Assembly (NCBI RefSeq): GCF_026626635.1
Contig: NZ_JAPNKA010000001.1
Location: forward strand, 7,192,001-7,256,000
Origin: Archangium lansingense
Lineage (GTDB): Bacteria; Myxococcota; Myxococcia; Myxococcales; Myxococcaceae
Direction of reading: 5' to 3'
Length of the DNA stretch: 64,000 nt
Made by a program: the position numbers and the translations under genes. The notes under the pieces were generated by a model that ran no database searches, was not told where the DNA came from, and worked only from the letters and a program-made list of their open reading frames with translations. Shown here piece after piece: positions 28,701 to 31,594 of the stretch. The stretch's first letter is position 1; each line of letters opens with the position of its first letter.

Positions 28701-30667
28701 GCTTCGACTTGTCTGTCTTCGAGCTCTTCGCGCCCCTGACGTGCGGTGGCACCGTGCTGCTCGCCCGCGACGCGCTCGCTCTGGCCAACCTGCCGGCAGC
28801 TAACGAGGTGACGCTCGTCAACACCGTACCCTCGGCCATCGCCGAGCTGCTGCGGCTGGGGGCCATTCCTCCCTCGGTGCGCACCATCAACCTCGCCGGA
28901 GAGCCGCTGCCGGGCTCTCTGGTGCGTGGCCTGTACGCCACCGGCACCGTCCAGCACGTCTTCAACCTCTACGGCCCCACCGAGGACACCACCTACTCCA
29001 CCTTCACTCGCGTCCCCGAGGGCCCGGGCGAGCCCACCATTGGCGTGCCCCTGCCTCAGACGAGTGCCTACGTCCTCAGCCCTCAGCTGGAACTGCAGCC
29101 CATCGGCGTTCCCGGTGAGCTGTACCTGGCCGGCGCAGGGCTGGCTCGTGGCTACCTCGGCCGTCCGGAGCTCTCCGCAGAGCGCTTCCTGCCTGACCTC
29201 TTCAGCCCCCTGCCCGGTGCCCGCATGTACCGCACTGGCGACCTGGCTCGGCGGCTGCCCAATGGTCAGCTCGAATACCTGGGCCGCATCGACCACCAGG
29301 TGAAGGTGCGCGGCTTCCGCATCGAGCTGGGGGAGATTGAGTCCGTGCTGCGCCAGCATGCCTCCGTCGAAGGCTCGGTGGTGCTGGCTCGCCAGTACCC
29401 CGAGGGCGACAAGCGCCTGGTGGCGTACGTGGTGCCCGTAAAGGGCTCGGTGCTCGAGCCCGAGGCCCTGCGTGCGCACCTTCGCGAGCGCCTCCCGGAC
29501 TTCATGGTCCCCGCCTCCTTCATGGTGCTGGAGTCCTTCCCCCTGACGCCCAATGGCAAGGTGGATCGCAAGGTCCTGCCTGCACCGGAGGGGACGACCT
29601 CACAGCGGGCGTACGTTCCGCCGCGAGACGCGTACGAGCTGGAGCTGGCTCGGATCTTCGAGGAGTTGCTCGGCGTCTCTCCGGTCAGTGCACGGAGCGA
29701 CTTCTTCGAGCTGGGTGGCCACTCGCTGCTGGCGGTGCGGCTGGTGTCCACGCTGCGCGCGCGCACGGGCCGCACCCTGCCTGTGTCAGCACTCTTCCAA
29801 GCCCCCACCGTCGAGGGACTCGCCGCTCTCCTGCGACACGAGCCCGCGCCGTGGACCCCGCTCGTGCCCATCCAGCGGGGTGGCTCGCGAGTGCCCCTCT
29901 TCTGCGTCCATCCGGTGGGCGGCACGGTGTTCTGCTACACCGAGCTGGCCCGGCGGCTCGGTCCCGAGCAGCCCTTCTACGGCCTGCAGGCCCAGGGGCT
30001 CGAGGGGACGCTCCCTCCGCACGAGTCCATCGAGGCCATGGCGGCCAGCTACGTGGACGCCATCTGCGCCGTCCAGCCCCAGGGCCCCTATCGGCTGGGA
30101 GGCTGGTCGCTCGGAGCGGTCGTTGCCTTCGAGATGGCCCGCCTGCTGCGCCTGCGCGGCGAGACGGTGGACGTCCTCGCCCTCATCGAGCCCAGCCCCA
30201 CCTCGCTGGCACGGGGCGCGGTGTCCGACGACGACGCGACCTCGGCGGCGCTGTTCGCCCTGGACCTGGCGCGCACGGCCGGCATCTCGCCCTCCGCGCC
30301 CTCGGAGATCCCCGAGGGGGATTCGAAGGCGCTGCTGGAGCGCCTGCTAAAGGAGGGCCGGGAAGCAGGCATCCTCATTCCAGATGCGGGCCTGGAGCAG
30401 CTCCACGCCCTGCTGCGCGTCTTCACCGCCAACCGCCGTGCGCTCCAGCGGTACACGTTGGGCACCTTCCCGGGCGCCCTCACCGTGCTGCGAGGCCGAG
30501 ACACGAAGCTGGAGCCCTCGGAGGCGGAAGACCGGGGTTGGGGAGGCCACGCCGCCGAGCTGAAGGTGCGCGAGATTCCCGGCGACCACTACACCGTCCT
30601 GCGGGCTCCGGAGGTCGACGAGCTCGCACGCGCGCTGGCCGATCTCCTGGAGCGCGCCAACGAGTGA
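10736..30667 (+). CDS. Six-module NRPS with terminal thioesterase
   Basis: The protein has 6643 residues from the ATG at 10736, chosen because MSDITKQLSKLSPKQRELF is the usual NRPS N-terminus; an upstream in-frame GTG at 10706 would add ten residues. The order is six C-A-PCP modules followed by a thioesterase: C1 about 46, A1 520, PCP1 1022; C2 1102, A2 1572, PCP2 2078; C3 2162, A3 2635, PCP3 3141; C4 3228, A4 3695, PCP4 4201; C5 4285, A5 4752, PCP5 5252; C6 5332, A6 5798, PCP6 6295; TE 6375-6640. All six condensation domains keep HHxxxDG. There are no epimerisation, methyltransferase or cyclisation domains. The enzyme should accept the acyl chain from the upstream PKS, add six residues and release the product. 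Modules 2/4 and 5/6 are near-identical duplications. An assembly collapse or expansion in the repeats cannot be excluded. Confidence 0.96.
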   Translation: MSDITKQLSKLSPKQRELFEALLRQRQKQREAAAPPALRKREGTGPLPASFAQQRLWLLNQIEGASASAYNISVAVRLDGTLEMRALEHGLKDLVRRHEALRTSFRTSEDDLPVQVIQPVGEHPLPVIDLSGLPEAQREPEARRLASEEGQRPFDLAVGPLFRTTLLRLAADRHVLLLSMHHSISDGWSTAVLAQEMAVLYTAYASGRTPMLPPLEVQYSDYSLWQREWLQGSVLQSQLDYWRRQLTGAPALLELPTDRPRPIAQTFRGAAVRVEMGVKLTEAVVALGQRHGATPFMVLLATWQLLLSRYSGQQDISVGSPIAGRSRPELEGLIGFFVNTLVLRSQVSPELSFRELLAQVKATTLAAYEHQDVPFERLVEELRPKRSLSYSPLFQVMFVLQNTPGTEQKLPGLDLEVLRPEAKSTQFDLTLALAESPGGFSGILTYNTDLFDASTAERMVGHYLTLLREEVRTPDTQVRALPLLSPSESLRMLETGKGTTVPAPEDWRQCLHLRVATQAARTPEATALVCGEQRLTYAELDARANRLAWYLREQGVGPEVRVGVCAERSPELVVALLGILKAGGAYVPLDPSYPADRLAFMLEDAGLAMVLTQRPLLERLGAPGERVLCLDSEWSRVESQPWETAPESGVRPEHLAYIIYTSGSTGRPKGVTVTHANLAHSTFARVASYPEPMERYLMLSSFSFDSSVAGIFWALTQGGTLVLPQEGAQQEPRRVAQLVARERATHLLCAPGMYQFLLAEHAESRALDSLKVAIVAGEACPRELVRQHHALLPATLYNEYGPTEASVWCSVHRCSAEDSRPLVPIGRPIPNTTVYLLDESLQPVPTGVPGELYVGGPGVTRGYLSRPELTAERFLADPFSPVPEARMYRTGDLVRFLSDGSLEFLGRVDQQVKVRGFRIELGEIESVLRQHAAVDGAVVLARQYGAGDTRLVAYLVPVKGQAPQTESLRSHLRERLPDFMVPSTFVPLESFPLSPNGKVDRKALTALDVAPQGEARDYEAPRTPTEERIASLWAQVLQMEKVGRQDDFFALGGHSLLATRVASRLRADLGVEVPLRALFEAPTVAALAARLDAGLRESPRMPPLRPMPREGALPLSFAQQRLWFIDRLEPGSTVYNVPSAVMLEGELDASLLRQALEALVLRHESLRTTFGILSDEPVQVILPHLDVSLPIVDLSAVEDSAREAELKQRITQEVQRTFNLESGPLLRALLLRLSPQHHVLVLTLHHVISDGWSMGVLIREVGALYSALASGQTPALPALPVQYADYAAWQRAWLQGPVLQAQLDYWRQQLSGAPALLELPTDRPRPAVQSYRGAVLPLHLPAQLASRLNALARQHGATPFMVLLAAWQLLLSRYSGQQDVSVGSPIAGRTRAELEGLIGFFVNTLVLRSHLSPQLSFQELLAQVKATTLGAYEHQDVPFEKLVEELRPERSLSYSPLFQVMFVLQNTPTEPLQLPGVSLRPLELEGSAARFDLSLELAEHSGGFSGRLEYNTDLFDSGTVARMAEHFGLLLESIASEPQRPLATLPLLRTEERHTLLEAWNGSRREVEWEGCWHERVERRAALTPDNLAVLDDERALTFSELNRRANQLAWTLRARGVGPESRVGLCMERSVDMVVAILAILKAGGAYVPMDPTYPAERLSYMVQDSRAGWVLTQQRLAGLFAGQQVEVFCMDTAVPAHGQQPESNPPPLSAPQHLAYVIYTSGSTGRPKGVMVQHASVMNLRAALAATAYAGVDKPLRVSVNAPLAFDASVQQLIQLADGHTLCVVPQAAREDASLLVAWLERHAVEVLDCAPSHLRLLMEEGLGAHRPLRVLVGGEAVDEALWDQLSTHPHIDSFNVYGPTECTVDATVRAVRGAGKRPTLGGPLANVQTYVLDAYMNPAPVGVPGELYLGGDCLARGYLDRPELTAERFVPNPFSTAPGARLYRTGDRARWLSHGELEYLGRIDHQVKLRGFRIELGEIESALRQHPEVRDTLVLVREDVPGLQRLVAYVVHAPGELPDVAALRVWLQKLLPEYMVPSAFVLLESMPLTSNGKVDRKALPAPEGARNGLAYVAPRTPLEERLAGIFAQVLRLERIGIHDDFFALGGHSLLATQLVSRVRRDLGTELPLRAIFEAHTVAALAERLQGGRDAGSTSAGQPPLRPVPRDGALPLSFAQQRLWVVEQLTPGSATYNNPAALRIDGALDVRAMEQGLRTVVNRHEALRTTFREEGEVSVQIVHPPAAMELPLTDLSTLPEAEREATARRLAVEEAHRPFDLRRGPLFRAHLLRLAPEHHVLLVTMHHIVSDGWSVSVLVHEVVAGYEAATRGQQVGLPPLPVQYADYAAWQREWMQGPVLDARLDYWREQLAGAPAALELPTDRPRPAVQTYRGAFLPVRFPADLSRAVADLARRHGATPFMVLLATWQLLLSRYSGQQDVSVGSPIAGRTRPELEGLIGFFVNTLVFRSRLPPELTFRELLAQVKGAALGAAEHQDVPFEKLVEVLQPARNPSRSPFFQVTFTLQNTPPVRLELPGLSLRVLDTELETVKFDLSLVLEESPEGLGGALNYNTDLFDASTAGRMMGHYRTLLEAIVAGEDRRLGELPLLTASEREQLLVHWNATSAEFPRDTPLHALFSEQAARTPDAVALIRGEEQLTYGELERRSNQLAHHLRAYGVMPGTRVGLCLERSVDLVVGLLGILKAGGGYVPIDHHYPAERISLLIQEAGVGVIVTQEALADTLPSAGLFVCLDSDADLIAGLPDGAPPAAAVGGDDLAYVMFTSGSTGRPKGVCIPHRAVTRLVLANPFIHFGPEEVFLQLAPVAFDASTLELWGALLHGARLVLAPPHTPSLEELGALLTGHGITTLWLTAALFEQVVLHQGEALARVRQVLAGGDVLPAQRVRQHLERLPEGAVLVNGYGPTENTTFSATHTLRAGAWSGTSVPIGRPLGHSTAYVLDSHMEPVPVGVPGELYVGGHGLAWGYLNQPELTAEKFVPHPLATTPGERLYRTGDRVRWRNDGTLEFLGRTDFQVKVRGFRIELGEIESVLRQSPDVQEAVVLAREDSPGDKRLVAYVVGTDGPESVEPRTLREHLLRTLPEYMVPAVFIPMEALPLSPNGKVDRKALPAPDADRTMTDSPFEAPRDATEQALAAVWSEVLGVRQVGIDDSFYDLGGDSIRSIQVVARLRERGLELPILQLLQHPTIRELSGVVKATSGAAAPASAVAPFSLVPEADRERLPGDVEDAYPLATLQTGMLFESALDPSAGIYHDMFSFHLEVELREAPLRQAFEELLARHTILRTSFHLDGYEEPLQLVHRQITPPLHIEDLRHLEAARQGTFLREWAEAERRQPFDWSQAPLLRLVVHRRTSTTLQLTVIFHHAILDGWSAASLLSEMLGRYLELLEGNDAPAAPPPAATYRQFVALEREALHSAQSERFWLERMEGAETAGARPHLAEAGERVLHHHMVRIPKSLQEALQRVAHDTGVTLRTVLLAAHLRVRGFLAGSTSAITGIVTNGRPEVIDGERMIGLFLNSVPFPVALGGGTWVELIREVAKREQELLPHRRYPMARLKQKLGGQPLFHTLFNFVHFHVAGGLSQKKGLRFLDDRQSAAWMELAQGVTFTQDPDTSALAFAISSTGTRQEAERTQVVGQYYLRALEALASHPHGRYEQAALLPEPERHTLLEAWNDTRREVEWQGCWHERIERRAALTPDRVAVLDDERALTFSELNRRANQLAWTLRARGVGPESRVGLCMERSGDMLVALLGILKAGGAYVPMDPTYPAERLSYMVQDSRARWVLTQQRLAGLFAGQEVEVFCMDTAQPAHGQQPESNPPPLSAPQHLAYVIYTSGSTGRPKGVMVQHASVMNLRAALATTVYAGVDKPLRVSVNAPLAFDASVKQLIQLADGHTLCVVPQAAREDTRLLLAWLERHGVEVLDCAPSHLRLLMEEGLGAHRSLRVLVGGEAVDEALWARLSTHPHIECFNVYGPTECTVDATVRAVRGAGKRPTLGGPLTNVQTYVLDAYLNPAPVGVPGELYIGGAGLARGYLGRPELTAERFVPNPFSTVPGARLYRTGDRARWLPDGEIEYLGRIDHQVKLRGFRIELGEIESALRQHPEVRDTLVLVREDVPGLQRLVAYVVHAPGEPPDVAELRAWLKKSLPEYMVPSAFVLLESMPLTSNGKVDRKALPTPEGAQNGLAYVAPSTPLEERLAGIFARVLQVERVGRQDDFFALGGHSLLATQLVSRVRRDLGTELPLRALFEAPTVAALATRLEAGRQDNREQLPLRPVPRDGALPLSFAQQRLWFIDRLEPGSSAYNIPSAVMLDGELDTSLLRQALEALVLRHESLRTTFDLQGDEPVQVIHPRLDIPLPIVDLSEAELKQRITQEVQRTFNLESGPLLRALLLRLSPQRHVLVLTLHHVISDGWSMGVLVREVGALYSALASGQTPSLPALPVQYADYAAWQRAWLQGPVLQAQLDYWRQQLSGAPALLELPTDRPRPSVQSSRGAALPLHVPAQLASRLNALARQHGATPFMLLLAAWQLLLSRYSGQQDVSVGSPIAGRTRAELEGLIGFFVNTLVLRSHLSPELSFQELLAQVKATTLGAYEHQDVPFEKLVEELRPERSLSYSPLFQVMFVLQNTPAEPLRLPGVSLRPLELEGSSSRFDLSLGLAEHAGGFSGHLEYNTDLFDSGTAARLAEHFLVLLESIAREPQRPIATLPLLRDEEHHRLLVEWNDTRTSLRRGVIPQLIAEQVARTPEATALVCGEERLSYRQLDARANQLAHHLLSLGVGPEVRVAVCMERSSQLLVSLLAILKAGGAYVPLDPDYPRQRLDSTLLDSGARLLLSHQALLDSLQLATGDARVVCLDALPQSFSSLSTSTPTCSATEENLAYVIYTSGSTGRPKGVAISHASATAFLDWSTRTFSREQLAGTLAATSICFDLSVFELFAPLTCGGTVLLARDALALANLPAANEVTLVNTVPSAIAELLRLGAIPPSVRTINLAGEPLPGSLVRGLYATGTVQHVFNLYGPTEDTTYSTFTRVPEGPGEPTIGVPLPQTSAYVLSPQLELQPIGVPGELYLAGAGLARGYLGRPELSAERFLPDLFSPLPGARMYRTGDLARRLPNGQLEYLGRIDHQVKVRGFRIELGEIESVLRQHASVEGSVVLARQYSEGDKRLVAYVVPVKGSVLEPEALRAHLRERLPDFMVPASFMVLASFPLTPNGKVDRKALPAPDAAPRDATRTYEAPRTPTEELLASLWAQVLQVERVGRQDDFFALGGHSLLATRIVSRIRAAFGVEVPLRALFEAPTVAALATRLEAGRRDNRDQPPLRPMPRDGALPLSFAQQRLWFIDRLEPGSTTYNIPSAVMLDGELDASLLQQALEALVLRHESLRTTFDLQGDEPVQVIHPRLDIPLPIVDLSEAELKQRITQEVQRTFNLESGPLLRALLLRLSPQRHVLVLTLHHSVSDGWSMGVLVREVGALYSALASGQTPALPALPVQYADYAAWQRAWLQGPVLQAQLDYWRQHLSGAPALLELPTDRPRPSVQSSRGAALPLHLPAQLASRLNALARQHGATPFMVLLAAWQLLLSRYSGQQDVSVGSPIAGRTRAELEGLIGFFVNTLVLRSHLSPELSFLELLAQVKATTLGAYEHQDVPFEKLVEELRPERSLSYSPLFQVMFVLQNTPTEPLQLPGVSLRPLELEGSSSRFDLSLGLAEHAGGFSGHLEYNTDLFDSGTAARLAEHFLVLLESIAREPQRPIATLPLLRDEEHHRLLVEWNDTRTSLRRGVIPQLIAEQVARTPEATALVCGEERLSYRQLDARANQLAHHLLSLGVGPEVRVAVCMERSSQLLVSLLAILKAGGAYVPLDPDYPRQRLDSTLLDSGARLLLSHQALLDSLQLATGDARVVCLDALPQSFSSLSTSTPTCSATEENLAYVIYTSGSTGRPKGVAISHASATAFLDWSTRTFSREQLAGTLAATSICFDLSVFELFAPLTCGGTVLLARDALALANLPAANEVTLVNTVPSAIAELLRLGAIPPSVRTINLAGEPLPGSLVRGLYATGTVQHVFNLYGPTEDTTYSTFTRVPEGPGEPTIGVPLPQTSAYVLSPQLELQPIGVPGELYLAGAGLARGYLGRPELSAERFLPDLFSPLPGARMYRTGDLARRLPNGQLEYLGRIDHQVKVRGFRIELGEIESVLRQHASVEGSVVLARQYPEGDKRLVAYVVPVKGSVLEPEALRAHLRERLPDFMVPASFMVLESFPLTPNGKVDRKVLPAPEGTTSQRAYVPPRDAYELELARIFEELLGVSPVSARSDFFELGGHSLLAVRLVSTLRARTGRTLPVSALFQAPTVEGLAALLRHEPAPWTPLVPIQRGGSRVPLFCVHPVGGTVFCYTELARRLGPEQPFYGLQAQGLEGTLPPHESIEAMAASYVDAICAVQPQGPYRLGGWSLGAVVAFEMARLLRLRGETVDVLALIEPSPTSLARGAVSDDDATSAALFALDLARTAGISPSAPSEIPEGDSKALLERLLKEGREAGILIPDAGLEQLHALLRVFTANRRALQRYTLGTFPGALTVLRGRDTKLEPSEAEDRGWGGHAAELKVREIPGDHYTVLRAPEVDELARALADLLERANE
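10868..14020 (+). other. NRPS module 1 (C-A-PCP), specificity unassigned
   Basis: The condensation domain has HHSISDG. Aligning the A domain by eye to GrsA between FDSSVAGIF and NEYGPTEASVW gives pocket residues D-S-A-L-I-A-E-V-W-K. I do not recognise this code with confidence. Because the module follows a PKS module in gene order, C1 probably condenses a polyketide-extended acyl chain with the residue activated here. Confidence 0.8.
14038..17190 (+). other. NRPS module 2 (C-A-PCP), predicted Gln
   Basis: Pocket residues read as D-A-Q-D-L-G-V-V-D-K, matching the published glutamine code of lichenysin synthetase. Position 239 is Gln, encoded by CAG at 16052-16054. The A domain is almost identical to that of module 4, which differs at this position. 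Confidence 0.8.
15391..17140 (+). repeat. Duplicated A-domain block, copy 1 (module 2)
   Basis: About 1.75 kb matching 21772-23521 at a constant offset of 6381 bases. It spans the C/A linker, the A domain and part of the PCP, with scattered substitutions visible by eye. Confidence 0.88.
17218..20380 (+). other. NRPS module 3 (C-A-PCP), predicted Val
   Basis: Pocket residues read as D-A-L-W-L-G-G-T-F-K, a valine-type code. The carrier motif is LGGDS, whereas every other PCP in this protein has LGGHS. LGGDS is usual in carriers that precede epimerisation or dual epimerisation/condensation domains, so the configuration of this residue is worth checking. Confidence 0.78.
20410..23565 (+). other. 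NRPS module 4 (C-A-PCP), predicted Glu; divergent C domain
   Basis: The C domain (DAYPLATLQTGMLF, later HHAILDG) differs clearly from the other five, which begin with LSFAQQRLW-type motifs. Its start resembles C domains of the dual or D-accepting type. The A-domain code reads D-A-K-D-L-G-V-V-D-K, the surfactin-type glutamate code, with AAG at 22433-22435 where module 2 has CAG. Confidence 0.8.
21772..23521 (+). repeat. Duplicated A-domain block, copy 2 (module 4)
   Basis: Partner of 15391-17140. Boundaries are approximate: similarity drops upstream in the unrelated C4 domain and continues at lower identity into the PCP. Confidence 0.88.
23588..26440 (+). repeat. Tandem module duplication, copy 1 (C5-A5)
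   Basis: The block matches 26729-29581 at an offset of 3141 bases (1047 codons). The C-domain part shows scattered differences. Between about 24863 and 26257 I find no difference by eye. Confidence 0.92.
23588..26710 (+). other. NRPS module 5 (C-A-PCP), tentatively Ala
   Basis: Pocket residues read as D-L-F-N-N-A-L-T-Y-K, which I associate with alanine-type codes at moderate confidence. The A domain is identical by eye to that of module 6 except near its C-terminal end. Confidence 0.72.
26728..29840 (+). other. NRPS module 6 (C-A-PCP), tentatively Ala
   Basis: This module carries the same pocket code as module 5 and lies 3141 bases downstream of it. Its PCP differs from PCP5 (ELGGHSLLAVRL), so the duplicated block ends near the A/PCP boundary at about 29580. 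Confidence 0.72.
26729..29581 (+). repeat. Tandem module duplication, copy 2 (C6-A6)
   Basis: Partner of 23588-26440. The near-perfect identity of the A-domain half compared with the C-domain half points to recent recombination or gene conversion. Confidence 0.92.
29858..30660 (+). other. Type I thioesterase domain of the NRPS
   Basis: The nucleophile is Ser6458 in GWSLG and the catalytic His is His6618 in GDHYTVL. The position 27 residues after the Ser, where an Asp normally completes the triad, is Glu6485 (ALIEPSP). The domain should release the chain by hydrolysis or cyclisation; which cannot be read from sequence. Confidence 0.88.
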
Positions 30668-30822
30668 CGTGACTGACCACGCAGCCACTCAGGCAGTTTG
30701 ATGTGGCTGCTGGCAAAGGCGGGCGAGGCAGGGCTCCGGCAGGTGCGGGGCCCGGCGCTTTTACCTGCCGCCCACGACGTGCTCGGCGTTCAGCACGCTT
30801 CGAGAGCTGGAGCCCGAGAGCC

Positions 30823-30871
30823 AAAAAACAAAGGCCCTGGAGCCCACCTTGCGGTGAAACTCCAGGGCCTT
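30823..30871 (-). terminator. Rho-independent terminator after tRNA-Pro
   Basis: A perfect 12-bp stem joins 30831-30842 and 30860-30871 with a 17-base loop. Read on the minus strand it is followed by TTTGTTTTTT. It lies directly downstream of the tRNA. On the plus strand the trailing tract is weaker (CATTTT), so it may also stop NRPS read-through. Confidence 0.85.
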
Positions 30872-30876
30872 CATTT

Positions 30877-30953
<77 letters not shown>

Positions 30954-31049
30954 TTGCGTCGTCCCGCCGAGTGCGTCGGCGAGATGGGCTGCCTTATGCC
31001 GTTACCCGTCTCACAGGTCAAGTACGAGATCGGGCAGCCCTTCAAAAAC

Positions 31050-31484
31050 TCACTCGGCCTTGGCCTTCATTCCGCTAGCGGAGGCCTTGTACTCCTCGAC
31101 CTCCTCCAGCTCTTCGTCCAGATCCTCAGGATCCAGACCAGCGGCCTCGGCCGCGTCGGCGGCGGCGTCCTCAGCAGCGTCCAGCTCGGAGTGGTTCTCC
31201 GGAATCTGCTCGCCGTTGAGGGCGGCCTTCAGGACCGCGCTCGGCCGGAAGGTCAGCACGCGGCGGGCCGAGATCTCGATCTCCCTGCCGGTCTGCGGGT
31301 TGCGGCCCACGCGCGCCTTCTTCTGGCGCACCTGGAAGTTGCCGAACCCCGAGATCTTGATCTTGTCCCCGCGCTCCAGCGTCTCCTTGAAGGTGTCGAA
31401 CACGAGCTCGACGATCTCCGCCGACTCCTTCTTGGAGAAGCCGACCTTCTCGTAGACCCCTTCGATGATGTCCGCCTTGGTCAT
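31050..31484 (-). CDS. ihfA: Integration host factor subunit alpha with acidic C-terminal tail
   Basis: The first 95 or so residues are a standard HU/IHF fold (MTKADIIEGVYEKVGFSKKE start, FGNFQVRQKKARVGRNPQTG arm) that binds and sharply bends DNA as a heterodimer with IHF-beta. The protein has 144 residues against about 95-100 for the usual family member. The extra 45 residues are strongly acidic (repeated Asp/Glu/Ala, DPEDLDEELEEVEE) and end in a short Lys-containing stretch. The gene lies downstream of pheST, the same order as in enterobacteria, about 110 bases after pheT, so it may have its own promoter. The identity is secure; the role of the acidic tail is unknown to me. Confidence 0.96.
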   Translation of the reverse strand: MTKADIIEGVYEKVGFSKKESAEIVELVFDTFKETLERGDKIKISGFGNFQVRQKKARVGRNPQTGREIEISARRVLTFRPSAVLKAALNGEQIPENHSELDAAEDAAADAAEAAGLDPEDLDEELEEVEEYKASASGMKAKAE

Positions 31485-31594
31485 GCGAGTACCTTCGCGC
31501 CCCTCTCTGCGGTGAACCCGGCGGACTGTGACAGCCTTCCCTGATCGCTGTCAACCCACCGGTTTCACTCAGGTTTTCCCGCATACCCCCTACG

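Noticed and set aside
30985..31049. Terminator after ihfA
   Set aside because: GGGCTGCC and GGCAGCCC do form an inverted repeat, but the loop is about 40 bases and no T-tract follows on the minus strand.
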